This document shows positions 7,744-14,447 of a DNA stretch of 32,991 nt, piece after piece. Numbering within the stretch: position 1 is the first letter of the stretch; each line of letters opens with the position of its first letter. The stretch is from contig CAZECR010000009.1 in NCBI GenBank assembly GCA_964510495.1, forward strand, positions 1 through 32,991, written 5' to 3'. The position numbers and the translations under genes are program-made. This DNA is from CAZECR01 sp964510495 (GTDB lineage Bacteria; Patescibacteriota; Patescibacteriia; Magasanikbacterales; GWA2-37-8). The notes below the pieces were generated by a model. That model was not told the origin of the DNA. It made no database searches and saw nothing but the letters and a program-made list of their open reading frames with translations.

Positions 7744-9156
7744 TTAAGGAATACGCACCGTTGTCTGAGGAAAGTTGGTCATACCAGTGTAATCCCAATA
7801 ATACACAACTGCGTAATAATACGTTTTACCCGCAAGTCCTTTTGTGTCTGCAAAAAAAGTTTCATTTTTATCAACTCGGCCTACTACTTTACCAAGCGTT
7901 CCGGCTGTTTCGGAACGGTAAATTATATACCCAGAATAACCAGTACTCTGATTGCTTGGTGACCAGCTGAGCACCACAATGCGCTGCGTCTGAAAAACAC
8001 TTATTCCCGGCACGATTGGTGCTGTTGGTTGAGGATTTGGAGTCGCAGTATTGGTAACGGTGAGTGTCGCACAATTGTTTGCATCTTCAACCGCACAAAC
8101 GACGACCGTTCCAGAACCATCTTGCACACCGCCTCGCACACGAAGCGTGGCGCTTCGAACTTGTGCTTGCACGACTGCTGTGTCAAAGTTTGACCGATTG
8201 GAAATAACATAGGAACCAGCAGCCCCGGAAATAGTAATATCGCGAGTAACATTTGGTTGTAAGGCAACTACAGTTTGACCAAGTGTAATCGTTGATGGAG
8301 TAGCAACCACAAGATTCACTCCAAGTGTCGCACAATCAACGTTGGCAGTATGCGAGCAAACATTCAACGTTGCCGAACCATTCACGGAACCAACCGCCGT
8401 CAACCGAAGTGTTGTAGCGTTTGGAAAAGAGGTGGAAACAATTCCCGTATTAGAATTTGTCTCAACAAAATAATTATTTGCTATGTCTCCCGAAAGCGTT
8501 ACATCAACTGATTGATTCATCCGAAGCGTGACTGTATCTTGGCTTAAAGAAACACGGGTGCGTTGTTCAGTCTGAACTACTACAGTCAGCGTAGCGCAAC
8601 CGACATTAAAAGAACATAAGGTCACCTTAGCACTGCCCAAAGCCAAACCAGCGAGCGTTACTCGGCTTGCACTCACAACAGTTGGATTTAAAACCGAACT
8701 ATTAGTATTGTACGCGATAAAAACAGGCGCCGAAGGTGTTACTACTACAGTTTGTCCGGGGGCTACGTACACAGTGTCACTCGGGCTAAGTGTCAGACCA
8801 CTGGTGTAGGCCGGCCAGGTAGCATTTGACGAGGTAAAACCATTGACAACAACCGCTGTTGTAACGCCGGGCGAAATACCATACGTTCCGCTACTAATCG
8901 TTGTTACAAAATTTCCTGAAGCATCCGTAGTGCCGAACGAATCAAAACTTACCGGATTCGTCGCACCAGGTCTTGTTACCAGAAGTCGTATAGCACTATT
9001 TGGATCGCCCGTAACCCTAACCTGTACCCGATCACCCGAATTGAGGCCAACAGCAGTAATAGTCGGCTGCAGGGCGGCAAATGAGGTGGTAGCAAGACCA
9101 CCCAACCCAAGCGTGAGCGTTAAAATAAAAATACCGATCTTTTGAAATACTTTCAT
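7744..9156 (-). CDS. Secreted Ig-like repeat protein with C-terminal fibronectin III domain
   Basis: An exported surface or secreted protein (470 aa). The start at 9156 gives a good signal peptide (MKVFQKIGIFILTLTLGLGG...SFA). An N-terminal Ig-like part is followed by three bacterial Ig (Big-2-like) repeats. Each ends in a strand with a conserved Cys pair: VTLCSFNVGCATLTV, LNVCSHTANVDCATLGV and VVVCAVEDANNCATLTV. The spacing suggests one disulfide per repeat. After a Pro-rich linker, a fibronectin type III domain (about the last 90 residues, with VLSWSPS and YIIYRSE) closes the protein. No enzyme motif and no anchor are seen. The likely role is structural or adhesive; no substrate can be assigned. 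Upstream, TTTATTCTT before the ATG resembles the stretch before the heparinase-like gene. Confidence 0.72.
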   Translation of the reverse strand: MKVFQKIGIFILTLTLGLGGLATTSFAALQPTITAVGLNSGDRVQVRVTGDPNSAIRLLVTRPGATNPVSFDSFGTTDASGNFVTTISSGTYGISPGVTTAVVVNGFTSSNATWPAYTSGLTLSPSDTVYVAPGQTVVVTPSAPVFIAYNTNSSVLNPTVVSASRVTLAGLALGSAKVTLCSFNVGCATLTVVVQTEQRTRVSLSQDTVTLRMNQSVDVTLSGDIANNYFVETNSNTGIVSTSFPNATTLRLTAVGSVNGSATLNVCSHTANVDCATLGVNLVVATPSTITLGQTVVALQPNVTRDITISGAAGSYVISNRSNFDTAVVQAQVRSATLRVRGGVQDGSGTVVVCAVEDANNCATLTVTNTATPNPQPTAPIVPGISVFQTQRIVVLSWSPSNQSTGYSGYIIYRSETAGTLGKVVGRVDKNETFFADTKGLAGKTYYYAVVYYWDYTGMTNFPQTTVRIP

Positions 9157-9227
9157 ACATGCATACTTTAAGAATAAACTGCTGATAGGTACCATGCCCG
9201 CTCACCGTCCTCTTGTCAAGAAATTTT

Positions 9228-9297
9228 AAACAACAAAAAAACCAGCGGCACGCTGTAATTCGAAATTATTTCGGATTACAGCGTGTGAGCCTCTGGT
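9228..9297 (-). terminator. Terminator of the lipoprotein cassette
   Basis: A long stem, CACGCTGTAAT (9249-9259) with ATTACAGCGTG (9275-9285), extended by ACCAG/CTGGT (9241-9245 and 9293-9297). On the minus strand TTTTTTTGTTGTTT follows. It lies 30 bases after the stop at 9328. Confidence 0.88.
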
Positions 9298-9327
9298 TTT
9301 TTGCTCACTCTATTTGACATCACTTCT

Positions 9328-9870
9328 TTAGTGCAACATCCCAAACAGCTTGCACTCAGCGCTGTAGTGGCTCTCTCCGGACTCCTCATCAAGCCAGCTC
9401 GTCATGACACACATGCTTTGGCGACCCGGCGCCAACGTCAAACCCTGGGCAGGAAAAGCGTCATGCGGGAAACATGGCAAAGCCGCTAATTGCTCTGCCT
9501 CATCGGTGCCAAACGCAAGGCGTGCTACCGGAACCGGCCCACTACCATGCTGCACTACACATGAATACATATCCCCACAAGCCTCTTGTCGCCAGGTAAC
9601 CGTCGTGACCCGTGGAGCCAGACAGACCATGTCCGCCGAACCTTCTTCGATCACCTCCTCGGCACGCTCGCAGATTGCTTCGATTTGCGGCGACCGCTCA
9701 TATATACCTCCGGGCGTTTTGATGACAATGCGGTGACGTCCCGCACCCTTCAGAACCTGTTGAGGCACCGGTACATTTCCTGCATCGACCCGCGCAACTT
9801 TCGTTGGTCGATTATTACACCCAAAAATGAGAAACAGGATTGGTAGGAACACCGTGAGCGAACGCAACAT
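9328..9870 (-). CDS. Small lipoprotein, GC-rich ORFan cassette
   Basis: A 180-aa predicted lipoprotein. MLRSLTVFLPILFLIFGC has a hydrophobic segment ending in the lipobox LIFGC, so Cys18 would be lipidated and the rest exported. The mature part has about eight cysteines and acidic patches, with no family I recognise. The start at 9870 is preceded by a good SD (GAGGAG) and has C, not T, at -1, unlike the ordinary genes here. It has its own promoter (9942-9970) and terminator (9228-9297), so it is monocistronic. Its GC content is visibly above the flanking genes. Recent acquisition is an inference from these differences. Confidence 0.72.
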   Translation of the reverse strand: MLRSLTVFLPILFLIFGCNNRPTKVARVDAGNVPVPQQVLKGAGRHRIVIKTPGGIYERSPQIEAICERAEEVIEEGSADMVCLAPRVTTVTWRQEACGDMYSCVVQHGSGPVPVARLAFGTDEAEQLAALPCFPHDAFPAQGLTLAPGRQSMCVMTSWLDEESGESHYSAECKLFGMLH

Positions 9871-9941
9871 GAGCAGCTCCTCGTGCAGGTTGGCGTTAAT
9901 TAGATATGTATCTTTGGCAATAAATACCCAAGAACACCGGA

Positions 9942-9970
9942 GTCTTATAACAAAATCGCTATTTTGTCAA
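9942..9970 (-). promoter_or_regulatory. Promoter of the lipoprotein gene
   Basis: On the minus strand consensus -35 TTGACA (9965-9970), a 17-bp spacer and TAAGAC (9942-9947). An overlapping TTATAA could serve instead, with shorter spacing. The leader would be about 65 nt. Confidence 0.55.
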
Positions 9971-10011
9971 CCAGTGCACCATCATTATAGCAGTTAAAAC
10001 CCTCTTAGAAA

Positions 10012-10722
10012 TTACTTTCCTTTGCGTCGCTCGACACCGGCAAAACGTACCAAGGCAGTACGTAATTCGTCTTTGCCAAAATCCGGCCACAATATTTTTG
10101 TAAAATAAAGCTGACTATCCGTAACATCAAACATCATAAAACCGCTCGAAAAGTGCGGGTCATTCTCCGAGCCCGTGCGAATAACCAGATCAACTGCCGG
10201 CAATTCTTTAGTATATAAAAATTCTTTAATCGTTTCCGGAGTAATTATCAGGTCAGGCTGTTTGACTTTTTTTACTGCTATTTTCTGAACTGCTTGGGTC
10301 ATTTCTTCAACACCGCTATAGGCAAGCAAAAACGTGAGATTATAGTTGGTATATTTTTTTGTTGCTTCTTCCACTTCACGCATTACTGCTTGGCAGCTCT
10401 CCGGAAAATATTTTTTCCAAATTCCTAAAAAACGAATTCTGACTCCACGGCCATGAACCACTTTGCTCTTTAATAATTTTTTAAAATGCTGCTCAAATAA
10501 CTTAAACAAAAAAGCCACCTCTTTAGTATCCCGCTTCGTTACATTATCGATTGAGCAACCCCAAACAGTAATGTACTTTACATCTTCATCAAGCGCTGCA
10601 AGGAGTGTTTCTTCAAACTGCTCGGCTCCTTGTCGGTGACCAAAAAAACTTGCCAGGCCTTTTTGCTTGGCCCAGCGACGGTTACCATCTGGAATAATTG
10701 CGATATGAACAGGGAGTGTCAT
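10012..10722 (-). CDS. uppS: Divergent cis-prenyltransferase (undecaprenyl diphosphate synthase family)
   Basis: Makes the C55 polyprenyl diphosphate carrier from IPP and FPP for wall and glycan assembly, in the cytosol at the membrane. The 236 aa include the family signature IPDGNRRWAK (D12, N14, R16), GHRQG (H29) and DLVIRTG near 178-184, then LYFTKILWPDF. Two parts are unusual. After RTG the usual G-E-x-R-x-S diphosphate-binding stretch is replaced by SENDPHFSSG, so the Arg equivalent to E. coli R200 appears absent. The usual NYGGR stretch reads AYSGV. It could make another chain length or use another partner. UppP and DedA-like genes for the same carrier lie 9 kb away. There is no SD; the start context is CTATG. 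Confidence 0.88.
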   Translation of the reverse strand: MTLPVHIAIIPDGNRRWAKQKGLASFFGHRQGAEQFEETLLAALDEDVKYITVWGCSIDNVTKRDTKEVAFLFKLFEQHFKKLLKSKVVHGRGVRIRFLGIWKKYFPESCQAVMREVEEATKKYTNYNLTFLLAYSGVEEMTQAVQKIAVKKVKQPDLIITPETIKEFLYTKELPAVDLVIRTGSENDPHFSSGFMMFDVTDSQLYFTKILWPDFGKDELRTALVRFAGVERRKGK

Positions 10723-10740
10723 AGTAAAAATTACGGTCGT

Positions 10741-10769
10741 ACTGTATCACAAGCGCTTTAGGGTAACAA
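10741..10769 (-). promoter_or_regulatory. Promoter of uppS
   Basis: On the minus strand TTGTTA (10764-10769), a 17-bp spacer ending in TGA (extended -10) and TACAGT (10741-10746). The -35 overlaps the tail of the preceding cassette's terminator. Confidence 0.5.
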
Positions 10770-10798
10770 TAGCAAAGCCCCGACCGAAGTCGGGGCTT
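10760..10798 (-). terminator. Terminator of the 60-aa cassette
   Basis: A perfect 10-bp stem AAGCCCCGAC/GTCGGGGCTT (10775-10784 with 10789-10798) with a tetraloop, followed on the minus strand by TTTGCTATTGTT. Confidence 0.82.
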
Positions 10799-10826
10799 AA
10801 AATGCGATGTCGAAGTCGCGATACGA

Positions 10827-11009
10827 CTAGGCCGCTCGAATCAGCGTGAAAGTGCCGCGCCGGTAGAGCTCCAGCTCGGCACGAGCAATCTGAGACGACG
10901 CAAGATGAAGTGACCTGAGTGCCGCCTTGAAGGCAGCGGGCTGCTGAAAATCGAACAGGAGCTTCACCAGCTCCGGGTCAAACTCGGGCCGAGTCGGTTT
11001 GTTGTCCAT
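10827..11009 (-). CDS. Small GC-rich hypothetical protein (60 aa)
   Basis: MDNKPTRPEFDPELVKLL... ends FTLIRAA. It is predicted mostly helical, with no membrane segment and no family I recognise. Support for a real gene: a purine-rich SD (GGGGGAG) five bases before ATG, a terminator just after the stop, a candidate promoter upstream, and a GC-rich composition distinct from uppS and cofE on either side. The base before ATG is A, again unlike the ordinary genes here. It belongs to the cassette group with 7276-7394, 9328-9870 and 20601-21305. Confidence 0.6.
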   Translation of the reverse strand: MDNKPTRPEFDPELVKLLFDFQQPAAFKAALRSLHLASSQIARAELELYRRGTFTLIRAA

Positions 11010-11064
11010 TATCTCCCCCTTGGTATGGGATTACTAAAGAACGGCGCCTGGAACGGTGCACACC

Positions 11065-11092
11065 AAGATACTCCTAAGAGTTTATTGCACAA
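11065..11092 (-). promoter_or_regulatory. Candidate promoter of the 60-aa gene
   Basis: On the minus strand TTGTGC (11087-11092), a 16-bp spacer and TATCTT (11065-11070), giving a leader of about 50 nt. Confidence 0.4.
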
Positions 11093-11115
11093 GGGCGACG
11101 GTGGATAAGTGACCT

Positions 11116-11820
11116 TTATCGTCTAAAAATACGTGGAAACAAAGGTTCGTACATATCATCTTTAAGGTCAATACAGAGCTCTTTGCCATTCACAGTACTA
11201 CAGAAATCAATCGGTGCCTTTTCAATCACCGCGAGCGGGTACCGCTCCGACCCCTCACCCATGACGAGCACAGCGGCGGCGGCCAGACTATCGGCCACAT
11301 CGGTCCTTGAAAATTTAAACTTACGATTAAATATGTCTGGCTTGCCGCGGTAATCGCGCACACCTCTAAACCCCGCGTACCCGAGCGCTACCCCAGTGAC
11401 TCCAGCCCGCAGAGGCATCGTCCGACTATCCGTAATCAATACACCCAAATTTTTAAGCCCCCATTTTTGCCTCAGTTGCCGACGCAAAACATGTGCAGCA
11501 CGATAGCTGTCTTTTGGTAACAAAATTAATTTTCCGTTCGCGTTTGATTCATCAATCCCAGCAGACGCCATGAGCATACCGTCTTTGAGCGTCAACCAAA
11601 CATATTTTGTTTCAATCGCCACATCGCTTTCTTCTTGAATTAAACGAACTTTAGTCGCTTCATCTTTTGGCTCGGCTGTTCGCCCCTCTGCGAGGGCTAC
11701 AATTTTGGAGGTTACCACAACTACCGAACCATCTTTTGGTTTTTTAAGATACTGCAGGACAAATGCCAACAGATTTTCTTTTTCCTTAAATATTCTTGTT
11801 TTAACAGGTTTAACAAACAT
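11116..11820 (-). CDS. CofE-like (coenzyme F420-0:glutamate ligase family) protein
   Basis: In its founding family CofE is a GTP- and metal-dependent ligase that adds glutamate to F420-0. The 234 aa carry the family's conserved blocks: SVVVVTSKIVALAEGR near the N-terminus, SAGIDESNA, LLPKDSYRAAHVLRRQL, then VLITDSRTMPLRAGVTGVALGYAG and DVADSLAAAAVLVMGEGSE. The start at 11820 is chosen over 11919 because the longer form overlaps the upstream transporter gene by about 95 bases, while the shorter leaves four bases and aligns with the family N-terminus. No other F420 gene is in the window, so the substrate may differ. It is probably co-transcribed with the YhhQ-like transporter. Confidence 0.85.
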   Translation of the reverse strand: MFVKPVKTRIFKEKENLLAFVLQYLKKPKDGSVVVVTSKIVALAEGRTAEPKDEATKVRLIQEESDVAIETKYVWLTLKDGMLMASAGIDESNANGKLILLPKDSYRAAHVLRRQLRQKWGLKNLGVLITDSRTMPLRAGVTGVALGYAGFRGVRDYRGKPDIFNRKFKFSRTDVADSLAAAAVLVMGEGSERYPLAVIEKAPIDFCSTVNGKELCIDLKDDMYEPLFPRIFRR

Positions 11821-11824
11821 AGTT

Positions 11825-12490
11825 TTACATAGTAGGAGTAAGCGCTGGCTGAGGGTTGCGGGCGCGGAGCAAATAAATACCGAGATACGAGAGCGGCGTA
11901 TAGAATGCTCCGACGGCAACTTTAAAGAGCCACCAAGAAATTATGAGATTTATCAGCAGGCGGGTTTCGTATACACCAGCAAAAGCAATGACCATAAAGA
12001 GCACCGTATCGAACAATTGGCTCCAGAGATTAGACAGAAACGACCTCAGCCAGAAGGCGCGGCTACCCCATTTTTGTTTGAAGAAAAAGAACGTTACGAC
12101 GTCTTGATATTCACCAACAGCATACGCAACGAGTGAGGCAATCGCAATACGAAGCGACATGCCAAACACTTGGCCATACCCTTCGTGCACCCATTCACCT
12201 TGTGCTGACCAGGGCAAAGCGAGCGACGCAAATGAATAGAGGATAAAAAGCGCGGTACTCACAAACCCAGCGAGTACAAAAAACCGGGCAATTTGCTTGC
12301 CGTAGACCTCACCTACCACATCGGTCATAATGAATACAACCGGAAACATAATGACCCCAACCGAAACATGCAGGCCAAATAAAAACGGCATTATTTTAAG
12401 CCCGAGCGTATTAGCGGCAAAAAGTGACGTAAGGTAGATAGCGAGCGCGATAACAAGTTTACGAAGCGACTCAGGAGTTAGCTGATTCAT
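11825..12490 (-). CDS. yhhQ: VUT family queuosine-precursor transporter (YhhQ-like)
   Basis: An integral membrane protein of 221 aa with about six hydrophobic segments. Family marks are FIMTDVVGEVYGK in the first third, VAYAVGEYQDV, and RSFLSNLWSQLFDT (the SN..SQ..DT motif of the YhhQ/VUT family). Family members import queuine or preQ precursors used to make queuosine at the tRNA wobble position, so salvage is the likely role. No tRNA-guanine transglycosylase gene is in the window. The start at 12490 has no SD and context CTATG. A terminator-like hairpin lies about 15 bases before the ATG, suggesting leader control. cofE follows after four bases. Confidence 0.85.
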   Translation of the reverse strand: MNQLTPESLRKLVIALAIYLTSLFAANTLGLKIMPFLFGLHVSVGVIMFPVVFIMTDVVGEVYGKQIARFFVLAGFVSTALFILYSFASLALPWSAQGEWVHEGYGQVFGMSLRIAIASLVAYAVGEYQDVVTFFFFKQKWGSRAFWLRSFLSNLWSQLFDTVLFMVIAFAGVYETRLLINLIISWWLFKVAVGAFYTPLSYLGIYLLRARNPQPALTPTM

Positions 12491-12504
12491 AGTTTAAAGA
12501 TTAA

Positions 12505-12561
12505 ATAAAAAACCACCCTGATGGGCGGAGCAAACAAAGTTAAACTACGCCCAACATTATA
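12505..12561 (-). promoter_or_regulatory. Candidate promoter and attenuator in the yhhQ leader
   Basis: A perfect TATAAT lies at 12556-12561 on the minus strand, with a weak -35 (TTTTAC). Downstream, CCGCCC-ATCA-GGGTGG (12513-12528) followed by TTTTTT forms a terminator. Its left arm can instead pair with GGGCG at 12548-12552, an antiterminator-like alternative. The hairpin may also simply end transcription from VF530/TfoX. No known preQ1 aptamer was recognised. Confidence 0.45.
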
Positions 12562-12671
12562 CTTGGACGTTTTTTCCAGTAAAACTGGACCATGTTTTTG
12601 TGCGGTTGTTATGAAGCATGTGTTTCTGTTTACGCCTATATTCTACCCGCAAAATACTTCCGCGTAAAGCC

Positions 12672-12884
12672 TTAGATGGTACGAAGATATAATTTCTCTA
12701 CTTTTTCCCGCGCCCAGGGGGTTTTGCGCAAAAAAGTAAGGCTGGAATTAATACTGGGATTATTTACAAAACAATTGATCTGGATGCGCTCACCAAGCCC
12801 ATCCCAACCATAATAATCAACCAAAAACTCCACAATCGTTTTGAGTGTTTTGCCGTGCAACGGATCATTGGTTTGTATGTTCAT
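12672..12884 (-). CDS. VF530 family (DUF2132) DNA-binding protein
   Basis: A 70-aa protein that matches the family nearly end to end: DPLHGKTLKTIVEFLV, YYGWDGLGERI, CFVNNPSINSSLTFLRKTPWAREKVEKLYL. Family members are small helical proteins reported to bind DNA; the cellular role is unclear. It lies nine bases after the TfoX-N gene and is probably co-transcribed with it. There is no SD; the start context is GTATG. The 143 bases on its 3' side (12529-12671) hold only the yhhQ promoter region and a small TCCAGT/ACTGGA hairpin. Confidence 0.93.
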   Translation of the reverse strand: MNIQTNDPLHGKTLKTIVEFLVDYYGWDGLGERIQINCFVNNPSINSSLTFLRKTPWAREKVEKLYLRTI

Positions 12885-12893
12885 ACTACAAAA

Positions 12894-13229
12894 TTACTTT
12901 TTGGTAACTTTTTTTGGTTTTGGTACTGGCAATGCATCCGTAGTAATTCGGACCAACTCGGTCAGCCAATCACAGTCTTCGATCTGTTCGGCTTCAATCA
13001 CCATCGAAGGTTTAGCTCCCGGGTAGGCAGCACCCTCTTTATACAGTTCTCCAACAAAATTTTTTCCTGGCTCGGTAATTTTTATATATAAAGTATCGTC
13101 ACACACCAAGCCAACCACCTTACCTTCACAATATAGGGCGTATTCACCAAACATTTTTCGCGCCGCAACATTGCCCAGCACAGATAGCTGGTCGAGAATA
13201 AAATCAACGGTAGACTGTTTAGTGGCCAT
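12894..13229 (-). CDS. TfoX/Sxy N-terminal domain protein
   Basis: A 111-aa protein consisting of the TfoX N-terminal domain only: QLSVLGNVAARKMFGEYALYCEGKVVGLVCDDTLYIKI and YPGAKPSMVIEAEQIED are family hallmarks. A lysine-rich tail (PKPKKVTKK) follows. In gammaproteobacteria full-length TfoX/Sxy regulates competence with CRP. The stand-alone domain here lacks the C-terminal half, so a competence role is only a possibility. It is first in a two-gene unit with VF530. There is no SD; the start context is CTATG. Confidence 0.92.
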   Translation of the reverse strand: MATKQSTVDFILDQLSVLGNVAARKMFGEYALYCEGKVVGLVCDDTLYIKITEPGKNFVGELYKEGAAYPGAKPSMVIEAEQIEDCDWLTELVRITTDALPVPKPKKVTKK

Positions 13230-13300
13230 AGAAAAATTAAAAGAACTATTTTTACGTTAGTTCGGAATGTAAACTTAATTTTTGAAGAAGAATTTAAGTG

Positions 13301-13373
13301 TGGACCAATGGGGACTCGAACCCCAAACCCTCGCGTTGCAAACGCGATGCTCTACCAATTGAGCTATTGGCCC
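13301..13373 (-). tRNA. tRNA-Ala (UGC)
   Basis: All four stems can be drawn on the minus strand: acceptor GGGCCAA/TTGGTCC, D arm GCTC/GAGC, anticodon arm TCGCG-TTTGCAA-CGCGA (anticodon TGC), and T arm TGGGG-TTCGAGT-CCCCA, with discriminator A. The total is 73 nt. The 3' CCA is not encoded. Confidence 0.97.
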
Positions 13374-13421
13374 GTTTTGAACAAGACAATCCTATCAATT
13401 ATTTTAATAAACGTCAATATG

Positions 13422-13458
13422 TGGTATACTGAGATGATTAAATGTCTCTTTTTATAAT
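13422..13458 (+). promoter_or_regulatory. Candidate promoters of mgtC
   Basis: TGG-TATACT (13422-13430) is an extended -10 that would give a leader of about 27 nt; the same TGTGG(T/C)ATACT appears before the riboflavin kinase gene. A closer TATAAT (13453-13458) would give an essentially leaderless mRNA. The -35 regions are weak for both. Confidence 0.45.
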
Positions 13459-13463
13459 CTTTT

Positions 13464-13913
13464 ATGGATGAACTTTTTAATGTAGTTCAGCTTATTTTAG
13501 CAATTATTTTGGGCGGAATGCTCGGCTGGCAGCGAGAACGGGTCGGTAAACCAGCTGGTGTACGCACCCACTCATTAGTCACAGCCGGATCAACCCTGTT
13601 TACCGTCCTGTCAGTTCACGCCTTTAATTCAAGTGACCCCGCGCGTGTAGCAGCACAGGTAATTGTGGGTATTGGTTTTATCGGCGCCGGCACCATCATT
13701 CATCGTGAAGATCGGATTGAAGGACTAACTACCGCCGCGGGACTCTGGATGGCGGCGGCAATCGGCATGGCTATTGGTACCGAGCGTTATATACTCGCCT
13801 GCAGCGGAACACTTCTTATTCTCTTGGTATTGCTAATTGATGATAGCCGTTTCCGAAAAAAACTTCCCGACGCGCTTCCTACCCCGAAGACCCCTAAACA
13901 AAACCGTTCTTAA
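13464..13913 (+). CDS. MgtC/SapB family inner-membrane protein
   Basis: A 149-aa protein with the N-terminal MgtC membrane domain: LGGMLGWQRERVGKPAGVRTHSLV, then VIVGIGFIGAGTIIH and GLTTAAGLWMAAAIGMAIG, all highly characteristic. About four to five membrane segments are visible. The cytosolic ACT-like domain of longer MgtC proteins is missing and replaced by a short basic tail. Family members are linked to magnesium homeostasis and regulation of ATP synthase or phosphate metabolism; the role here is inferred. It is monocistronic on the plus strand, and its stop codon lies in the loop of its terminator. Confidence 0.93.
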   Translation: MDELFNVVQLILAIILGGMLGWQRERVGKPAGVRTHSLVTAGSTLFTVLSVHAFNSSDPARVAAQVIVGIGFIGAGTIIHREDRIEGLTTAAGLWMAAAIGMAIGTERYILACSGTLLILLVLLIDDSRFRKKLPDALPTPKTPKQNRS

Positions 13914-13926
13914 AGAACGGTTTTTT
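13900..13926. terminator. Bidirectional terminator between mgtC and the metalloprotease gene
   Basis: An 11-bp stem AAAACCGTTCT/AGAACGGTTTT (13900-13910 with 13914-13924) with loop TAA, which is also the mgtC stop. T runs follow on both strands, so it can serve the two convergent units. Confidence 0.9.
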
Positions 13927-13933
13927 ATTGCAT

Positions 13934-14434
13934 TTATTTTTTCAATAAAACCATCCCCACCACTCCCAAAAAAACCATATACACAAACCCTAATTTCCAC
14001 CGCCGTAAAAAATTCAATGCATAGAGAAGTACGACAAACGGCAAACCGATTGCCACGAGCGGATTGCGTTTAATTTGCCGCTTACTGACCTCCCACAGAG
14101 CCCGAGCATCGCCTTCCGACGGTATCGCTTCAAGCCCGAGCACAACGGCAAGCCAGGCAAAAATAATATTCTGATAACTGAGCCAGGGCTCCTGTATTCC
14201 GCCAAACAAAACAAGCGCGCCAAACGAGTTAAAAATGAGCGGCCCAAAAGAAATAAGCAAATTCTGAACAAACGTCTCCGGCTCAGCATGTTCCACATAG
14301 CCCGGTGGATTACCAAACCCAAACAACTTCATCTTAAAAATCTCGATGCCTGACAACCAGCAGAACAAAGCATGGCTCAGCTCGTGCAAAACTATTCCGG
14401 GGGCCAACAACAGGTTGAGAATGTAGTACAACAT
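13934..14434 (-). CDS. Membrane-embedded zinc metalloprotease-like protein (HELSH)
   Basis: A 166-aa membrane protein. HELSH at residues 17-21, in VLHELSHALFCWLSG, matches the HExxH zinc motif placed in a membrane helix, as in site-2-type or related putative zincin peptidases. A later conserved stretch, AIPSEGDARALWE, contains an Asp that could be a third ligand. Four or five hydrophobic segments are seen. Substrate unknown. It follows the O-antigen ligase-like gene by 13 bases and is last in the PfkB-MFS-ligase-protease unit. The start at 14434 has context TTATG and weak purines upstream. Confidence 0.7.
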   Translation of the reverse strand: MLYYILNLLLAPGIVLHELSHALFCWLSGIEIFKMKLFGFGNPPGYVEHAEPETFVQNLLISFGPLIFNSFGALVLFGGIQEPWLSYQNIIFAWLAVVLGLEAIPSEGDARALWEVSKRQIKRNPLVAIGLPFVVLLYALNFLRRWKLGFVYMVFLGVVGMVLLKK

Positions 14435-14447
14435 AAGGCTCCCACCT

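Noticed and set aside
12491..12561. preQ1-I riboswitch upstream of yhhQ
   Set aside because: The short hairpin plus A-rich tail with conserved C residues of the aptamer is not present.
12894..13229. Competence regulator
   Set aside because: Only the TfoX N-terminal domain is present and no competence gene is nearby, so the regulatory role cannot be claimed.
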